From Neorickettsia findlayensis (GTDB taxonomy: Bacteria > Pseudomonadota > Alphaproteobacteria > Rickettsiales > Anaplasmataceae), in NCBI RefSeq assembly GCF_009856525.1, contig NZ_CP047224.1, positions 1 through 64,000 of the forward strand: 64,000 nt of DNA, in the 5' to 3' direction. The notes under the pieces were generated by a model that was given only the letters and a program-made list of their open reading frames with translations, had not been told where the DNA came from and ran no database searches. The translations under genes and the position numbers were made by a program. Positions 18,540 through 27,519 of the stretch are shown here, in pieces. Every line of letters begins with the position of its first letter. The stretch's first letter is position 1.

Positions 18540-20825
18540 ATGTTTGGAAAAATATGTGCGGTGGTCGAAGCAGGAGATACTGCTGCTTTAGCGTTGCTAC
18601 TTCGAAGGGCAGAGTTGGGTGAGGACGACGGTGCTGGGTCAAGTGAATCTCTCTGGTCTGCGGTTGATTCTGAGGGACGTAGTATTCTACAACTTGCAGT
18701 GGAAACACGGAATCCAGAAGTGCTCAAATGTGTGGTAGAGGAACTATCTGGTGACTGCTTGGTGAATTTGTGCACCAAAAAAACAGGAGCGACACATTGT
18801 TTTCCTGAATGCACGCCGCTGCACACTGCAATTGCACTTGAAGAAACAAAGATTCTGAAGTTACTACTAAACAAAGTATCAAGCGCGTGTGGGCAAGATG
18901 GTAAACCACCCTTTGCTGCTGCGGCTATGTGGAGCACGGCTGATAGTAATGGGAATACGATTTTAGCTGCTGCACTTGCCTCCGGCAATGTAGAGATAGC
19001 GAGTCTAGTGGTCGGAGCAGTGAAGGCTATTGGGAGAAGGGTTAATCACGATAGTTTACATCAGACTTCACTGGTCTATATAATTGCTGCATATGATGAC
19101 ATTAGACATAGAGCTGATAACGCACTTGGTAAGGCTGTATCCACAGGGAAGCCTGCAATAGTTCGGAGTCTAACTGATGTTCTGACTTCTGAGGAGTTAG
19201 CATCTCTACTAACAAGGTGTAATTTGGTAGGTGACACTCCGTTCGACCGAGCCGCACGCGAAGGACATGAGGAGATTATTGGGATTCTGATCAGAAAGTT
19301 AGGTGCGCTGTATAACACGTGGGTTCATACACCTTTCAAAAAAGTTGTAGAGTCCTCTATGGAAAATAAAAATAGGAAAAATAACGAGCAAGTTTCAGAG
19401 CGCTTTTCAATGCGCTTTTTGAGTAATGCAATTTCAAGTGGTAACACACGGGCTGTTAAGCGAATTTTAGCACCTCTGTCTACCGAGGGTAGACATAAAT
19501 TAATGAGTTGTACAGGTTGGGGTTATGCCCTATCTCCATTACAGCTGGCATTTTCCCTGGGTGCAGCAGAATGCGTAGAAGTAATGCTTGACTCGCTTGT
19601 TACTGGTCCCGGTGGAAGTAAGGATCTTGTGTTAAGCATACTTGAGCAACGTTCCGGTGGGCTTACACCGTTGCATTGTGCTGCTGATCCTGAGTCAGTT
19701 AGGGTACTGAAAAAGTATAAGTTGTCCAAGCAAGCTCTTCTGGGTCTAATTACGACTGGGGCTTTGGACTGTTCTCTCACAGCACCTGTTTTTGTCCCTG
19801 ATGGTATGAATCCACTGCAAGCCATGCTTGCCGGTCCTAGTGGTGATGGAAGGCCTATTCGTAGGGCAGTTTATGTTATGACAGCTATGCTGGATCTTGT
19901 AGGAGATGATCCAAACTTGGTTCAGCATGCGCTTTCCTCAATGGATGCCGCAGGACGTAGCACTATGTACACTTGTGCAAGTCTTGTAGGTTCAAGAGGT
20001 CTTTCTGCCACTGATTTCATGGCTCTGGTTCACTATCTTGAAGACAAAGTAAACCTCAGGCATTTGTTCAGCCAAAAAAACATATTTGAAGGTATCTCTG
20101 TATCTGATCTTGTTCAATCTATGGAACAAGATTTGTACAGCTGGGGTTTTACTGTGAACGATTGCGTTTCCCGCGCTGTAAATAGACAAGAAAGAACTGC
20201 GAAGGAAAAGATCACTAGCCTAAGAACGAAGGCTATGTTTGTTAATTTAGCCGCCTTTTGCTTCCTCTGCATATCAATCATCGCAATAGTAGCTGGAGTT
20301 TTCTACGTTCTGTGTTCCAAACAAACTAACGACACGAGATCTGCAACAATCACTGTTGCAGTTGTGCTCTTTACAGCCGCTTTCTATCTTGTTTTATTTG
20401 CCTTAGCTTTTTTGCTGCTTTCTTCGGCTCTAAAGGAGTCAAGCGAGAAGTCTCTTGAGAAAATAGGGGTTCCTGGGGAAATCTTTAAGCCGAGTTTCAA
20501 CAATGGGGTGTTGTTGGATCAAAGTCATGAGATTCATTTCAGACCTGAAGGCATTGGGAAGTCAGAAACGGCAAGGACTGATGTTAGAGGAGCGAGAGAT
20601 CCGCTTAGTGTATATTCTTCGTCTCCTTCTGCCTCCTCTCTTCTTGTGTATAGTGGTACTATGGACGTTCAGAGACGCGGTTCAGGTGACGAATCTAAAC
20701 TTCCCGTTGCGAAAGGAGTGTTGTCTGTGGAGGATTCTTGCCCCAGTAATACTCCCGGAGAAGGTGTGCAAGATTTGACAGTAGAGAGTATACATGATGA
20801 GCAAGCGAAAGGTCTTGGTGAGTAA
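18540..20825 (+). CDS. Large ankyrin-repeat protein with C-terminal membrane segments
   Basis: The product has about 761 residues. Divergent ankyrin units cover about residues 5-270 and 290-450; examples are GDTPFDRAAREGHEEIIGIL and GGLTPLHCAADPESVRVL. A helical region follows. Two membrane helices lie at about 565-590 and 605-632, and a Ser/Pro/Asp-rich cytosolic-like tail of about 100 residues ends the protein. I chose the ATG at 18540 because AGGAG stands 7 bases upstream; the ATG at 18537 is equally in frame and an upstream start at 18468 is unlikely. The architecture suggests a membrane-anchored scaffold or host-interaction protein, but no partner can be inferred. Confidence 0.82.
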   Translation: MFGKICAVVEAGDTAALALLLRRAELGEDDGAGSSESLWSAVDSEGRSILQLAVETRNPEVLKCVVEELSGDCLVNLCTKKTGATHCFPECTPLHTAIALEETKILKLLLNKVSSACGQDGKPPFAAAAMWSTADSNGNTILAAALASGNVEIASLVVGAVKAIGRRVNHDSLHQTSLVYIIAAYDDIRHRADNALGKAVSTGKPAIVRSLTDVLTSEELASLLTRCNLVGDTPFDRAAREGHEEIIGILIRKLGALYNTWVHTPFKKVVESSMENKNRKNNEQVSERFSMRFLSNAISSGNTRAVKRILAPLSTEGRHKLMSCTGWGYALSPLQLAFSLGAAECVEVMLDSLVTGPGGSKDLVLSILEQRSGGLTPLHCAADPESVRVLKKYKLSKQALLGLITTGALDCSLTAPVFVPDGMNPLQAMLAGPSGDGRPIRRAVYVMTAMLDLVGDDPNLVQHALSSMDAAGRSTMYTCASLVGSRGLSATDFMALVHYLEDKVNLRHLFSQKNIFEGISVSDLVQSMEQDLYSWGFTVNDCVSRAVNRQERTAKEKITSLRTKAMFVNLAAFCFLCISIIAIVAGVFYVLCSKQTNDTRSATITVAVVLFTAAFYLVLFALAFLLLSSALKESSEKSLEKIGVPGEIFKPSFNNGVLLDQSHEIHFRPEGIGKSETARTDVRGARDPLSVYSSSPSASSLLVYSGTMDVQRRGSGDESKLPVAKGVLSVEDSCPSNTPGEGVQDLTVESIHDEQAKGLGE

Positions 20826-21340
20826 TCGATCCTCACTCTAGGGGAAGGTTATATAGATGCGTATTGCATGATTCCTGTAAAGAAGTTTCTGTGTACGGGA
20901 TGAGTTTCCTCAAGTACTGTACAACAGAGTGGGTGTCGGTCTTATTTGTGGAATGTGTCTGTACTGCGGTTGGTACAGTTTCAGAGCGTACAAATACCTG
21001 ATCTAGAAGCGTTTACTTCTAGCGGAGCGGCTTTTCTTGAGTGGCTAGGTCCGGTGAAATTAACCATGATTTTCACAGAGATTTGGTATACTTTAAGGCT
21101 GCCACGAAGTTATGAACCAGAGTGGCTCACTCGAGGGTATTCCAGGTGCAAGAAATATTGCGTCGGGCTTCTTACATGAGGAATCCTTTAATTGCAAAAG
21201 GATGTGGCACCAAAGAGAAAATTTTATCTGGGAACACCCTAAAACCGCAAAGAAGGTATAGCACTAATCTGAGGATCCTCACCCAAGAACGTTTCAGATG
21301 CAAGAAAAGATTGCACTGATGGGTTCATCTGGGAGGTGTT
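20826..21340. other. Gene-poor stretch with degenerate direct repeats
   Basis: There are 515 bases between the large ankyrin gene and a convergent membrane-protein gene. Two related segments of about 34 bases occur near 21140-21175 and 21285-21320; both contain GCAAGAAA-like cores read on the plus strand. A third weaker match may lie near 21190. On the minus strand the frame past the stop at 21341 stays open for about 32 codons. The region may be decayed repeat or coding sequence. Confidence 0.4.
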
Positions 21341-21961
21341 TTAACCTTTCTCTCTTGCAGAAACCGCAAAAAACCCAATGGGCCTGTCTAGGGGAGTAAG
21401 GGTGATTTCTATTGCTTCTTTTTCCTTGGAAAATATTGCGGAAAACTCCTTATTTAGGGAAAGGCTTTCCACGTAACCAGAGGATTGTTCATGATCAAGG
21501 TTCAGCCTTTGGAAAAATTTTTCTATACTGATTGTTCTCCAATCCTTTCCAACTCGTTCCATGCACGGTGCGTCCATATACAGGACACTATCTTTGGAGA
21601 TGATCGCATAAAAAATAGTATCTTTTCTCATTGCGCTTGCAAACAAGAGATTCTGGAACTCTGTTATGACGAGCATTCTCTGCGTTTTGCAGATTAGATA
21701 GGTTGCCGTTGCAACTAGAAACATGAATATTGCTCCAATGACAATCATCGAAACTGCAAGATTGTCCAGGGAGTACTTTGATGGGTCCGCTGTCAGCATT
21801 CCTGAGGTGCAGTAGAGCAAAAAAAACGTGGCAATGATGATGATACAAAGCCAGTAGATCGTCTTAAATGGATTAAACCCTTCGGCCCTAATGTAAAAAT
21901 CACTACAGTTCTTGACAATATTGTATATATTCCGATGTGAAACGATCCGTCTGGAATGCAT
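21341..21961 (-). CDS. Two-helix membrane protein, unknown
   Basis: The 206-residue protein has a short basic N-terminus and membrane helices at about residues 33-52 and 69-92. A soluble C-terminal domain of about 110 residues follows. The layout recalls the membrane-plus-PAS front end of CckA-like kinases (a FYAIISKDSVLYMDAPCMERV stretch followed by beta-rich sequence), but no kinase core is present. The resemblance is weak. After the stop the same frame continues open for about 32 codons, so a C-terminal truncation is possible. I do not assign a function. Confidence 0.6.
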   Translation of the reverse strand: MHSRRIVSHRNIYNIVKNCSDFYIRAEGFNPFKTIYWLCIIIIATFFLLYCTSGMLTADPSKYSLDNLAVSMIVIGAIFMFLVATATYLICKTQRMLVITEFQNLLFASAMRKDTIFYAIISKDSVLYMDAPCMERVGKDWRTISIEKFFQRLNLDHEQSSGYVESLSLNKEFSAIFSKEKEAIEITLTPLDRPIGFFAVSAREKG

Positions 21962-22190
21962 TAGCTAACCTTATCCGATATAAACATTAGGTATATTTTA
22001 AGATGAATAAAGTAAAAATTTTGTTGAGTATAAAAATGTTAACAGAAGATGTTTTTAAAAATGACATCGCATATAGGAGGAAATACCCCTACGATATGGA
22101 AGCAACTACAAGGCGAAATACTAATAAGATCAAGATGTCGAAGCAGTGTATCTCTTTAGGCGAAAGATATCTGAGTAATGCTAATCCTTA

Positions 22191-23066
22191 TTACAATGTT
22201 CTTGCCCTTGAATCTTTCTGAGTATATTGTGGCATATTCTCTGCAATCACAGGACCGCTGCTAAAACCTGCCTCACACTCTTTAACCAAGAGGTTTAGGT
22301 TGCCAGTAGCAAAAGGCGAGCCTACAATGTTGCCAGGCAACTTTAACACATCCCAAGCCACCATAGCCGGCCAAGCCATCGTTACAATTGGGAGCATTGT
22401 CAAACCTGCTCCAACTAATGGAATGCCACCTGGCGCGACAATAGCAATAATCACAGCCTTGACCAACGTCATGGGCATACTGATAGACTTGGCACTTGTA
22501 ATTTTCTTGAGACAATCAATATCAGAGAGTGTTTTTGTAGGATCTGAATCGTTTCCTTTAGGAGCGAGTTTTGCTCCCAACGATTTCATCAAACCCGACA
22601 TCCCATTAGAGATGTCTATGCCAGTAAGTCTCTCTATCTTTTCACTGATCTGTACAATGGCTGCAGATGAAGCCGAAATTTTTGCGAAATCTGCAAGCAA
22701 GGCCTCTTTTTCTCTTTTGCTTACCTCTTTTATCCTTTTTTCAGCTTGTATAATTGCTTCGTGTAGAGCCTGTATTTCGCCGTGACACTCCAACACCACC
22801 CCATAATGTTCCACTAATGAGCGCGCTTGAAGAGTTACTTCCTCCGTGGATAATTTGTGTAAATCGTTTAATCCAAGAGTGGCTTTGTGTTGTTGGCAGA
22901 ATTCCGCCAGAGCAGAGCTGGTCCTTCCTATTTCCTCAAAAAAAACCTGTTGATTAGCCTCTAAGCTGCTTTTCCGGGTTCTCATTCCAGAAGCTAGATC
23001 TCCAATAATATTGGACTCCTCTATTCTCTTTTTAAGTGACTTTGGTATTTTTCCGCCATCTTGCAT
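22191..23066 (-). CDS. Coiled-coil membrane protein, unknown
   Basis: I do not recognise this protein of about 291 residues. Residues 1-160 are rich in Glu, Lys, Ala and Gln with long helical stretches typical of coiled coil. A hydrophobic block at about 192-245 (VIIAIVAPGGIPLVGAGL, then LPIVTMAWPAMVAW) is likely two helices, and a short polar tail follows. The ATG at 23066 has GGAGTGGG 5 bases upstream. The longer in-frame start at 23099 would run up to the end of the RNase P RNA gene and has no such site. It lies directly downstream of rnpB on the same strand. Confidence 0.65.
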   Translation of the reverse strand: MQDGGKIPKSLKKRIEESNIIGDLASGMRTRKSSLEANQQVFFEEIGRTSSALAEFCQQHKATLGLNDLHKLSTEEVTLQARSLVEHYGVVLECHGEIQALHEAIIQAEKRIKEVSKREKEALLADFAKISASSAAIVQISEKIERLTGIDISNGMSGLMKSLGAKLAPKGNDSDPTKTLSDIDCLKKITSAKSISMPMTLVKAVIIAIVAPGGIPLVGAGLTMLPIVTMAWPAMVAWDVLKLPGNIVGSPFATGNLNLLVKECEAGFSSGPVIAENMPQYTQKDSRARTL

Positions 23067-23097
23067 ATTTTCCCACTCCGATAAGCTCAGCCAAAAC

Positions 23098-23450
23098 AAG
23101 GTGCCCTATAAGCCGGGTTCTGTAGATGGTAGTCATTCATCTAGGGCACACATCACTGTGCACTTCAAGCGACCTACCCAAAGAATCTATCGCGCGAGAG
23201 CACACTCTTCTTCTGTTTGGTCTTGCTCCTGGTAGAGTTTACCTATGCCATTCACGTTGCCGCGAACGCGGTGCGCTCTTACCGCACCTTTTCACCCTTA
23301 CCCGAAAAAACAGGCGGTTATTTTCTGTGGCACTTGTCCTGGGCTAAGCCCGGCGGAAGTTATCCGCTACCATTCTCCCGTGGAGCCCGGACTTTCCTCT
23401 CCTCAGTTTTTGAATTATCAAAAGAGCAGCGACTACCTCAGGCACCTCAC
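23098..23450 (-). ncRNA. rnpB: RNase P RNA (class A)
   Basis: This is the catalytic RNA that trims tRNA 5' ends. On the minus strand the conserved P4 5' strand lies in GAGGAAAGTCCGGGCTCC (23380s-23400s), and GGACAAGTGCCACAGAAA follows. The 3' part contains AGATGAATGACTACC and ACAGAACCCGGCTTATAGG. The ends form the P1 helix: AGGTGCCT near the 5' end pairs with GGGCACCT at the 3' end. These features match the bacterial type A consensus. The exact termini are estimated from P1 and from the -10 box at 23456-23461. Confidence 0.95.
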
Positions 23451-23455
23451 AAGCT

Positions 23456-23461
23456 AGTATA
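23456..23461 (-). promoter_or_regulatory. -10 box for rnpB
   Basis: TATACT on the minus strand ends 5-7 bases before the inferred 5' end of RNase P RNA. No good -35 is visible. The fit of position supports both the promoter and the RNA start. Confidence 0.5.
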
Positions 23462-23795
23462 CCAACTCTAAACAGCTTATAGAAGGTATTAAAAAGCTTT
23501 TTCCTAAAAGAAACATTAACCGCGCCTTTATCTCAATTGTCCTTGCGTGACAATGACAAAGCGGTTCTTGAAGTGTCTTACAAAAAGAGGTGTTGATTGA
23601 GGACTTTGTCTTAATTGTTTTGAAAAATAGAAAAATGATGTTTCTCATGGCAGCTAATTACATGTGACTTGTAAAGGTGTCTCTTAGGAAGAGATATCAA
23701 TTAGTTCCTACTTGTTCTGATCATTTTGCAAGGGAATTTTGAGCAGCTTAAAAAACTTGAAGATATTTTCCAAAAAGACTCCCAACTAGTCCTCT
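23462..23795. other. Stretch between rnpB and the transporter gene
   Basis: About 330 bases contain the rnpB upstream region. I see no further gene. A 64-codon minus-strand frame here has no ribosome-binding site or hydrophobic or domain pattern and is not called. Confidence 0.4.
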
Positions 23796-24617
23796 TTATG
23801 CTAATCGCCTCGCAAAATAAAGAAAGGGGGTTCCCAGTAATGCAACTAATACTCTTATCCAATATGTTCCTAGTATGTATGTGAACACTAAACTTTTCAT
23901 TTCGACTGGCTCTCCTGTAAGAATGTACCATGCAAGAGTTGAAAATATTATGTTGTCTATCAACGATGACACCCCTGTACCTATTATGTTGCGTAGCCAA
24001 AGGAAACGTCGTTTTGGAAGGATCTGCTTTAAACCACCGAAGATATAGATATCGGAAAGCTGACTGACCAAATATGCAATAACTCCAGAAAATAGAAGCG
24101 TAGCATTATTTTGAAAGAGCTTTTGCATGCATGAATAGTGGACGTCTGTTTTAGGGTTATAGCTTAGCGTAATTATTATTTCTAAGGTGAAGAATGTATA
24201 TAAGAGAAAACTCAAATACACATTAGTCTTTGCCGCTTTAATTCCGCGATACTCTGTCAGAATGTTGTTAGCAAGGAAAATTGATGAAAAAGAAATTGTT
24301 CCAAGTGCTACTGGAGTATCCTGAAAAAAAAACTGTACCTGTCTTAAGACCTGTATATTTGCAAGAATAAAAACACAACTGCTGAAGGCATAAATTCCCT
24401 TCTCTCCAAAGAATTTAAAACTTATAAGTATCGTCATCATGCACAGAAGAAACTCCAGCAGGCTAATTGTGTATGATGGAAGACCTTCCAAGTATTTTAT
24501 TGAATCCAGAAATATTTGTTCCAAGGTAATGTAAACTGATGGTCCATTTTCATAAATATCCGAGATTTTTAAGCAGGATGGTAGATGCAAAGCGGTAGTT
24601 ACACTGTTGTATGTCAC
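23796..24617 (-). CDS. Queuosine precursor transporter, YhhQ/VUT family
   Basis: This 273-residue membrane protein fits the VUT/YhhQ family, which imports queuosine precursors such as preQ0/preQ1. Family markers are NNILTEYRGIKAAK at about residues 116-130, a GVIAYLVSQLSDIYIFGGLK helix with the SQ..DI pattern at about 178-197, and LWLRNIIGTGVSSLIDNIIFSTLAW at about 207-231. It is longer than the usual 220-240 because of about 45 N-terminal residues, so a later start is possible. Tgt is encoded at 13072-14280, and I see no queuosine biosynthesis genes here. Salvage is therefore the reasonable reading. Confidence 0.82.
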   Translation of the reverse strand: MTYNSVTTALHLPSCLKISDIYENGPSVYITLEQIFLDSIKYLEGLPSYTISLLEFLLCMMTILISFKFFGEKGIYAFSSCVFILANIQVLRQVQFFFQDTPVALGTISFSSIFLANNILTEYRGIKAAKTNVYLSFLLYTFFTLEIIITLSYNPKTDVHYSCMQKLFQNNATLLFSGVIAYLVSQLSDIYIFGGLKQILPKRRFLWLRNIIGTGVSSLIDNIIFSTLAWYILTGEPVEMKSLVFTYILGTYWIRVLVALLGTPFLYFARRLA

Positions 24618-24803
24618 ATTGAGAGGTAACCTATTAAAAGACCAAATGAGTGTTTAAGATAGGTGCGGTCCAAAAGGATGGAGATTAACACCGAGGTTAA
24701 ATATGATCAAAATCTTTCCTATTCCAAGGGAACTGAGTGAATATTTCGGGAAAGCGTAGCCTAAAACACGAGAGTAAACTTTGATGCTTAAATTACTGAA
24801 ATC

Positions 24804-25772
24804 CTACCTAAGGTTTCCAAGAATTAGAGCTTCTTCCCCAAGTGCCTCCGAAACAAATTCTGCGTTTTGTGCTGCAACAACCAGAACCATCCCTATACCA
24901 CAGTTGAAAGTAGTCAACATTTCTTCCCGTGGAATATTGCCATTCAACATGAGCCACTTGAAGATTTCGGGAAACTCATAAGGTTGAATGCAAATTTTTA
25001 ACTCTTCAGGAAGGACTCTTTTGAGATTTTCTAATAGTCCGCCACCCGTGATGTGTGCAGCTGCTTTTATGAATTTTTTCAAGGAAAGAAGTGACTTCAC
25101 ATATATTTTTGTTGGAGTCAGGAGTATCTCACCCCAGCTTCTATCATCGAACAGTGTTGAGTACCCAATATTTAAGCTGGAGAAAACCTTGCGGATAAGT
25201 GAAAATCCATTCGCATGAAAACCAGATGACCTTAATCCAATCAGGATGTCGCCTTTCATAACATTTTGTGGAAGGATTTCCTCCTTTTCGACGATTCCAA
25301 CAGCAAAGCCGGCCAAATCATATTCACCAGCACCGTATAAACCAGGCATTTCAGCGGTTTCTCCGCCTACTAGGGACATGGAAGCCTCTCTGCAGCCAAC
25401 CAGAATCCCTGAGATTACTGCCTGTGCTACACCAAGCTCAAGTTTTCCTGTGGAGTAATAATCAAGAAAAAAGAGTGGTTTTGCCCCATGACAGATCAGG
25501 TCGTTAGCGCACATGGCCACTAGGTCTATACCAATGCTTGCATGGTTGTTGCACTCATTTGCTATCAGTAACTTGGTTCCAACTCCATCCGTTGCCGCAG
25601 CGATAACTGGGTCCTTGTAATTCAAATTACCCATGGAGAATAAAGAAGCAAAACCACCAATAGTGGAAACACAATGACTATCAACTTCTGCGTTTTTTTT
25701 TATAAAATCAACAAAGCTATTCGCGGTATCTATATTCACACCGGAGCCTTTATAAGAGAGAGTTTTTTTCAT
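24804..25772 (-). CDS. purM: Phosphoribosylformylglycinamidine cyclo-ligase (AIR synthetase)
   Basis: PurM closes the imidazole ring, turning FGAM into AIR in de novo purine synthesis. The 322-residue protein has GGFASLFSMG and TDGVGTKLLIA in the N-terminal AIRS domain, then the conserved GGETAEMPGLY loop at about residues 131-141 and HITGGGLLENLKRVLP at about 240-255. It is about 20 residues shorter than E. coli PurM, mainly at the C-terminus. The ATG at 25772 follows a leader with competing hairpins, one of which would cover the likely ribosome-binding GGTGA. Confidence 0.95.
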   Translation of the reverse strand: MKKTLSYKGSGVNIDTANSFVDFIKKNAEVDSHCVSTIGGFASLFSMGNLNYKDPVIAAATDGVGTKLLIANECNNHASIGIDLVAMCANDLICHGAKPLFFLDYYSTGKLELGVAQAVISGILVGCREASMSLVGGETAEMPGLYGAGEYDLAGFAVGIVEKEEILPQNVMKGDILIGLRSSGFHANGFSLIRKVFSSLNIGYSTLFDDRSWGEILLTPTKIYVKSLLSLKKFIKAAAHITGGGLLENLKRVLPEELKICIQPYEFPEIFKWLMLNGNIPREEMLTTFNCGIGMVLVVAAQNAEFVSEALGEEALILGNLR

Positions 25773-25870
25773 TTTAGGCAGAACTCACCGCTGAAAAAGG
25801 TGCCGCGGTGATAAATGTATACGGACGCAGGCAGACCGCGATTGTACCACAATTTGTTGTGGTATTTCCA
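25773..25870 (-). promoter_or_regulatory. Structured purM leader with competing hairpins
   Basis: Reading the minus strand, an 8-bp hairpin TACCACAA-CAAA-TTGTGGTA (25845-25864) comes first. Then CGCGGT (25835-25840) can pair with ACCGCG (25804-25809). The overlapping TCACCGC (25805-25811) can instead pair with GCGGTGA (25785-25791). The second choice buries GGTGA, the only candidate ribosome-binding site, about 11 bases before the purM ATG. The pairings are seen; a switching role is inferred. Confidence 0.45.
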
Positions 25871-25986
25871 CTAGCTCGCTTTTCTCACAATTCAGGGAAT
25901 TAGGATAGTACTTTTTATATGATCAGAGCAGTAAAGTCCACATTGGATGACAAGAATACTCAAAGGACGAGACCTTCGGCCCAAGC

Positions 25987-26313
25987 CTAGATGTTTTTTG
26001 TATTACTATCTTTTGGTGTTTGGTTCATCAGTATAACTAATGTTAGACCTAACGCTAAGGTTGCAACGCCAACAACGATTGCTGTGAGCATTAAAACATG
26101 AGGTAAGGGATTCACATAATTTTCTACACCGGGCGAAATTACCGGGGTCGCAGCGCCCTCAATATACGCGAGAGATATATAAAGCAACAAAACTGATGAC
26201 TGAAAAAGCCCAAGGCCTATGAGCTTTTTTATCGGTCTGGGACTTGCCATTGTTATGTACAATCCAACCACCATTAACCATACTACTACTGCGTAATTGT
26301 AAAACGTGAACAT
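25987..26313 (-). CDS. mnhC: Mrp-type Na+/H+ antiporter subunit C
   Basis: The product is about 108 residues with three helices, like MnhC/MrpC and NuoK. The segment KKLIGLGLFQSSVLLLYISLAY matches the family's second helix, followed by a PLPHVLMLTAIVVGVATLALGL helix. MnhC is part of a multi-subunit cation/proton antiporter. The ATG at 26313 places the first helix at the N-terminus; an in-frame ATG at 26349 would add 12 residues. It is the last of four mrp genes read on this strand. Confidence 0.85.
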   Translation of the reverse strand: MFTFYNYAVVVWLMVVGLYITMASPRPIKKLIGLGLFQSSVLLLYISLAYIEGAATPVISPGVENYVNPLPHVLMLTAIVVGVATLALGLTLVILMNQTPKDSNTKNI

Positions 26314-26522
26314 AAGTACTTTTATCGGTTGCACTCCAGCATAGCACATTTACACAAAAGGTTTTTATCTTGACCAATAAAGTGGTTTTTATCAGCAACT
26401 GTGAAAACACGAATGAACATACTCACACAGGAAGTTCTTACACACGAGGTAGTACTAAGTGTCTTTCTCAATTGGTGAAAGTAGAAATACATATGGACAC
26501 ATTTGGATATGAATATTTCGCG

Positions 26523-26963
26523 CTAGTCGGTGTCGGATATCTTTTTCGTTAGCAAAAGTGAAAAACACATATATATAGTTAGTATTGAACTGAAAACAGT
26601 AAGTCCCACGCCCAACTCAAGAACAAAAATGCCAATTTCTTGAGACAGTATGGGCAAGCTCTCAATTACATGAGAGTGCTCTAGAAATGATGCATTCTGA
26701 AGTAACGGCACTAAGCCTGTTAATAGGTAAAGCAGTCCACCAGTTGCCCCTTGGCGGATGAGAGTCTTTGGACCAAGAAAATGAAGAAGTGGATCGAGAC
26801 CAAATACAAGCGAGTACGTTATTAAAGATGCTGCAAGTAATACACCGGCTTGGAAGCCTCCACCAGGGGAAATCTCGCCATGTACTTGAATGTACACGGC
26901 AAACAAAATAATAAGTGGGATAATTCCTGAAGCGAGGACCTTCAACACTTTATCACCTATCAT
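26523..26963 (-). CDS. mnhB: Mrp-type Na+/H+ antiporter subunit B
   Basis: This 146-residue membrane protein has the MnhB signature with a conserved HGEISPGGGFQAGVLLAA stretch at about residues 28-45. Four hydrophobic segments fit the family. It overlaps the end of the preceding DUF4040-type subunit by 11 bases, so the genes are probably translationally coupled. The 3' side has a 209-base gap before mnhC. Confidence 0.9.
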   Translation of the reverse strand: MIGDKVLKVLASGIIPLIILFAVYIQVHGEISPGGGFQAGVLLAASLITYSLVFGLDPLLHFLGPKTLIRQGATGGLLYLLTGLVPLLQNASFLEHSHVIESLPILSQEIGIFVLELGVGLTVFSSILTIYMCFSLLLTKKISDTD

Positions 26964-27489
26964 TTCCTTTACTGAAGCCTAATAAAATGAAAACTGATAA
27001 AGCCGCTGTGAAAACAACAATCGTCTCTATCAAAGTGTCATATCCTCTGAAACCAGCTAGCACTGCTGTAACGACATTTGGAAAACCAAATAACGGTTCT
27101 GTGTTTTCCAAGTAATACCGGTAAACTTCATTGTTCACAGCAGCAGTAGGTGAACCGTATATGGGAAGATCGACTGTAATATAAAGCAGAATGCTTCCAA
27201 GCATGATGCTCGTAAATAGAGCGAGAACGGTACTCCTCGAATAGTGAATACCTTCTCTACCGATTAAATGCCCAGCCCATAAAACGAAGATGGTCGAGAT
27301 ACAGCTCCCTACGGCATTCTCGGTAATTGCAACGTCTGCTGCATTCATTGCCATATATGAAAGGGTAAGAAGGAAGCTAATCAAACCAAGATAGATAACT
27401 TCTGTTAATAGATCCTCAACACGGGCCAATGCCGTGGTGACAAAAAGGAGGAGAAATAAAAGTGTGATCCTCAATATAATGAGTTCCAT
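26953..27489 (-). CDS. Mrp/Mbh subunit with MbhD (DUF4040) and MbhE domains
   Basis: The 178-residue protein corresponds to the C-terminal part of large MrpA. The DUF4040/MbhD part has the DVAITENAVGSCISTIFVLWA pattern with a membrane glutamate at about residue 57. A MbhE part follows with the conserved GFPNVVTAVLAGFRGYDTL stretch at about 136-154. In many bacteria this is fused behind MrpA; here it is a separate gene, as in several alphaproteobacteria. It lies between mnhG and mnhB on the minus strand. Confidence 0.88.
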   Translation of the reverse strand: MELIILRITLLFLLLFVTTALARVEDLLTEVIYLGLISFLLTLSYMAMNAADVAITENAVGSCISTIFVLWAGHLIGREGIHYSRSTVLALFTSIMLGSILLYITVDLPIYGSPTAAVNNEVYRYYLENTEPLFGFPNVVTAVLAGFRGYDTLIETIVVFTAALSVFILLGFSKGNDR

Positions 27490-27519
27490 AGTTGTTGACT
27501 CTGAGGCGTTAATATATGG

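Noticed and set aside
22003-22221. 72-codon frame starting MNKVKILL
   Set aside because: No ribosome-binding site or family mark, and it runs into the end of the convergent coiled-coil gene. A real small gene cannot be fully excluded.
23011-23457. Several plus-strand frames over 23000-23460
   Set aside because: They lie across the RNase P RNA gene and its neighbour on the other strand and have no domain pattern.
23505-23525. Exact match of about 17 bases to a segment near 42250
   Set aside because: The match AAAAGAAACATTAACCG is AT-rich, short and does not extend; chance is a reasonable explanation in 64 kb.
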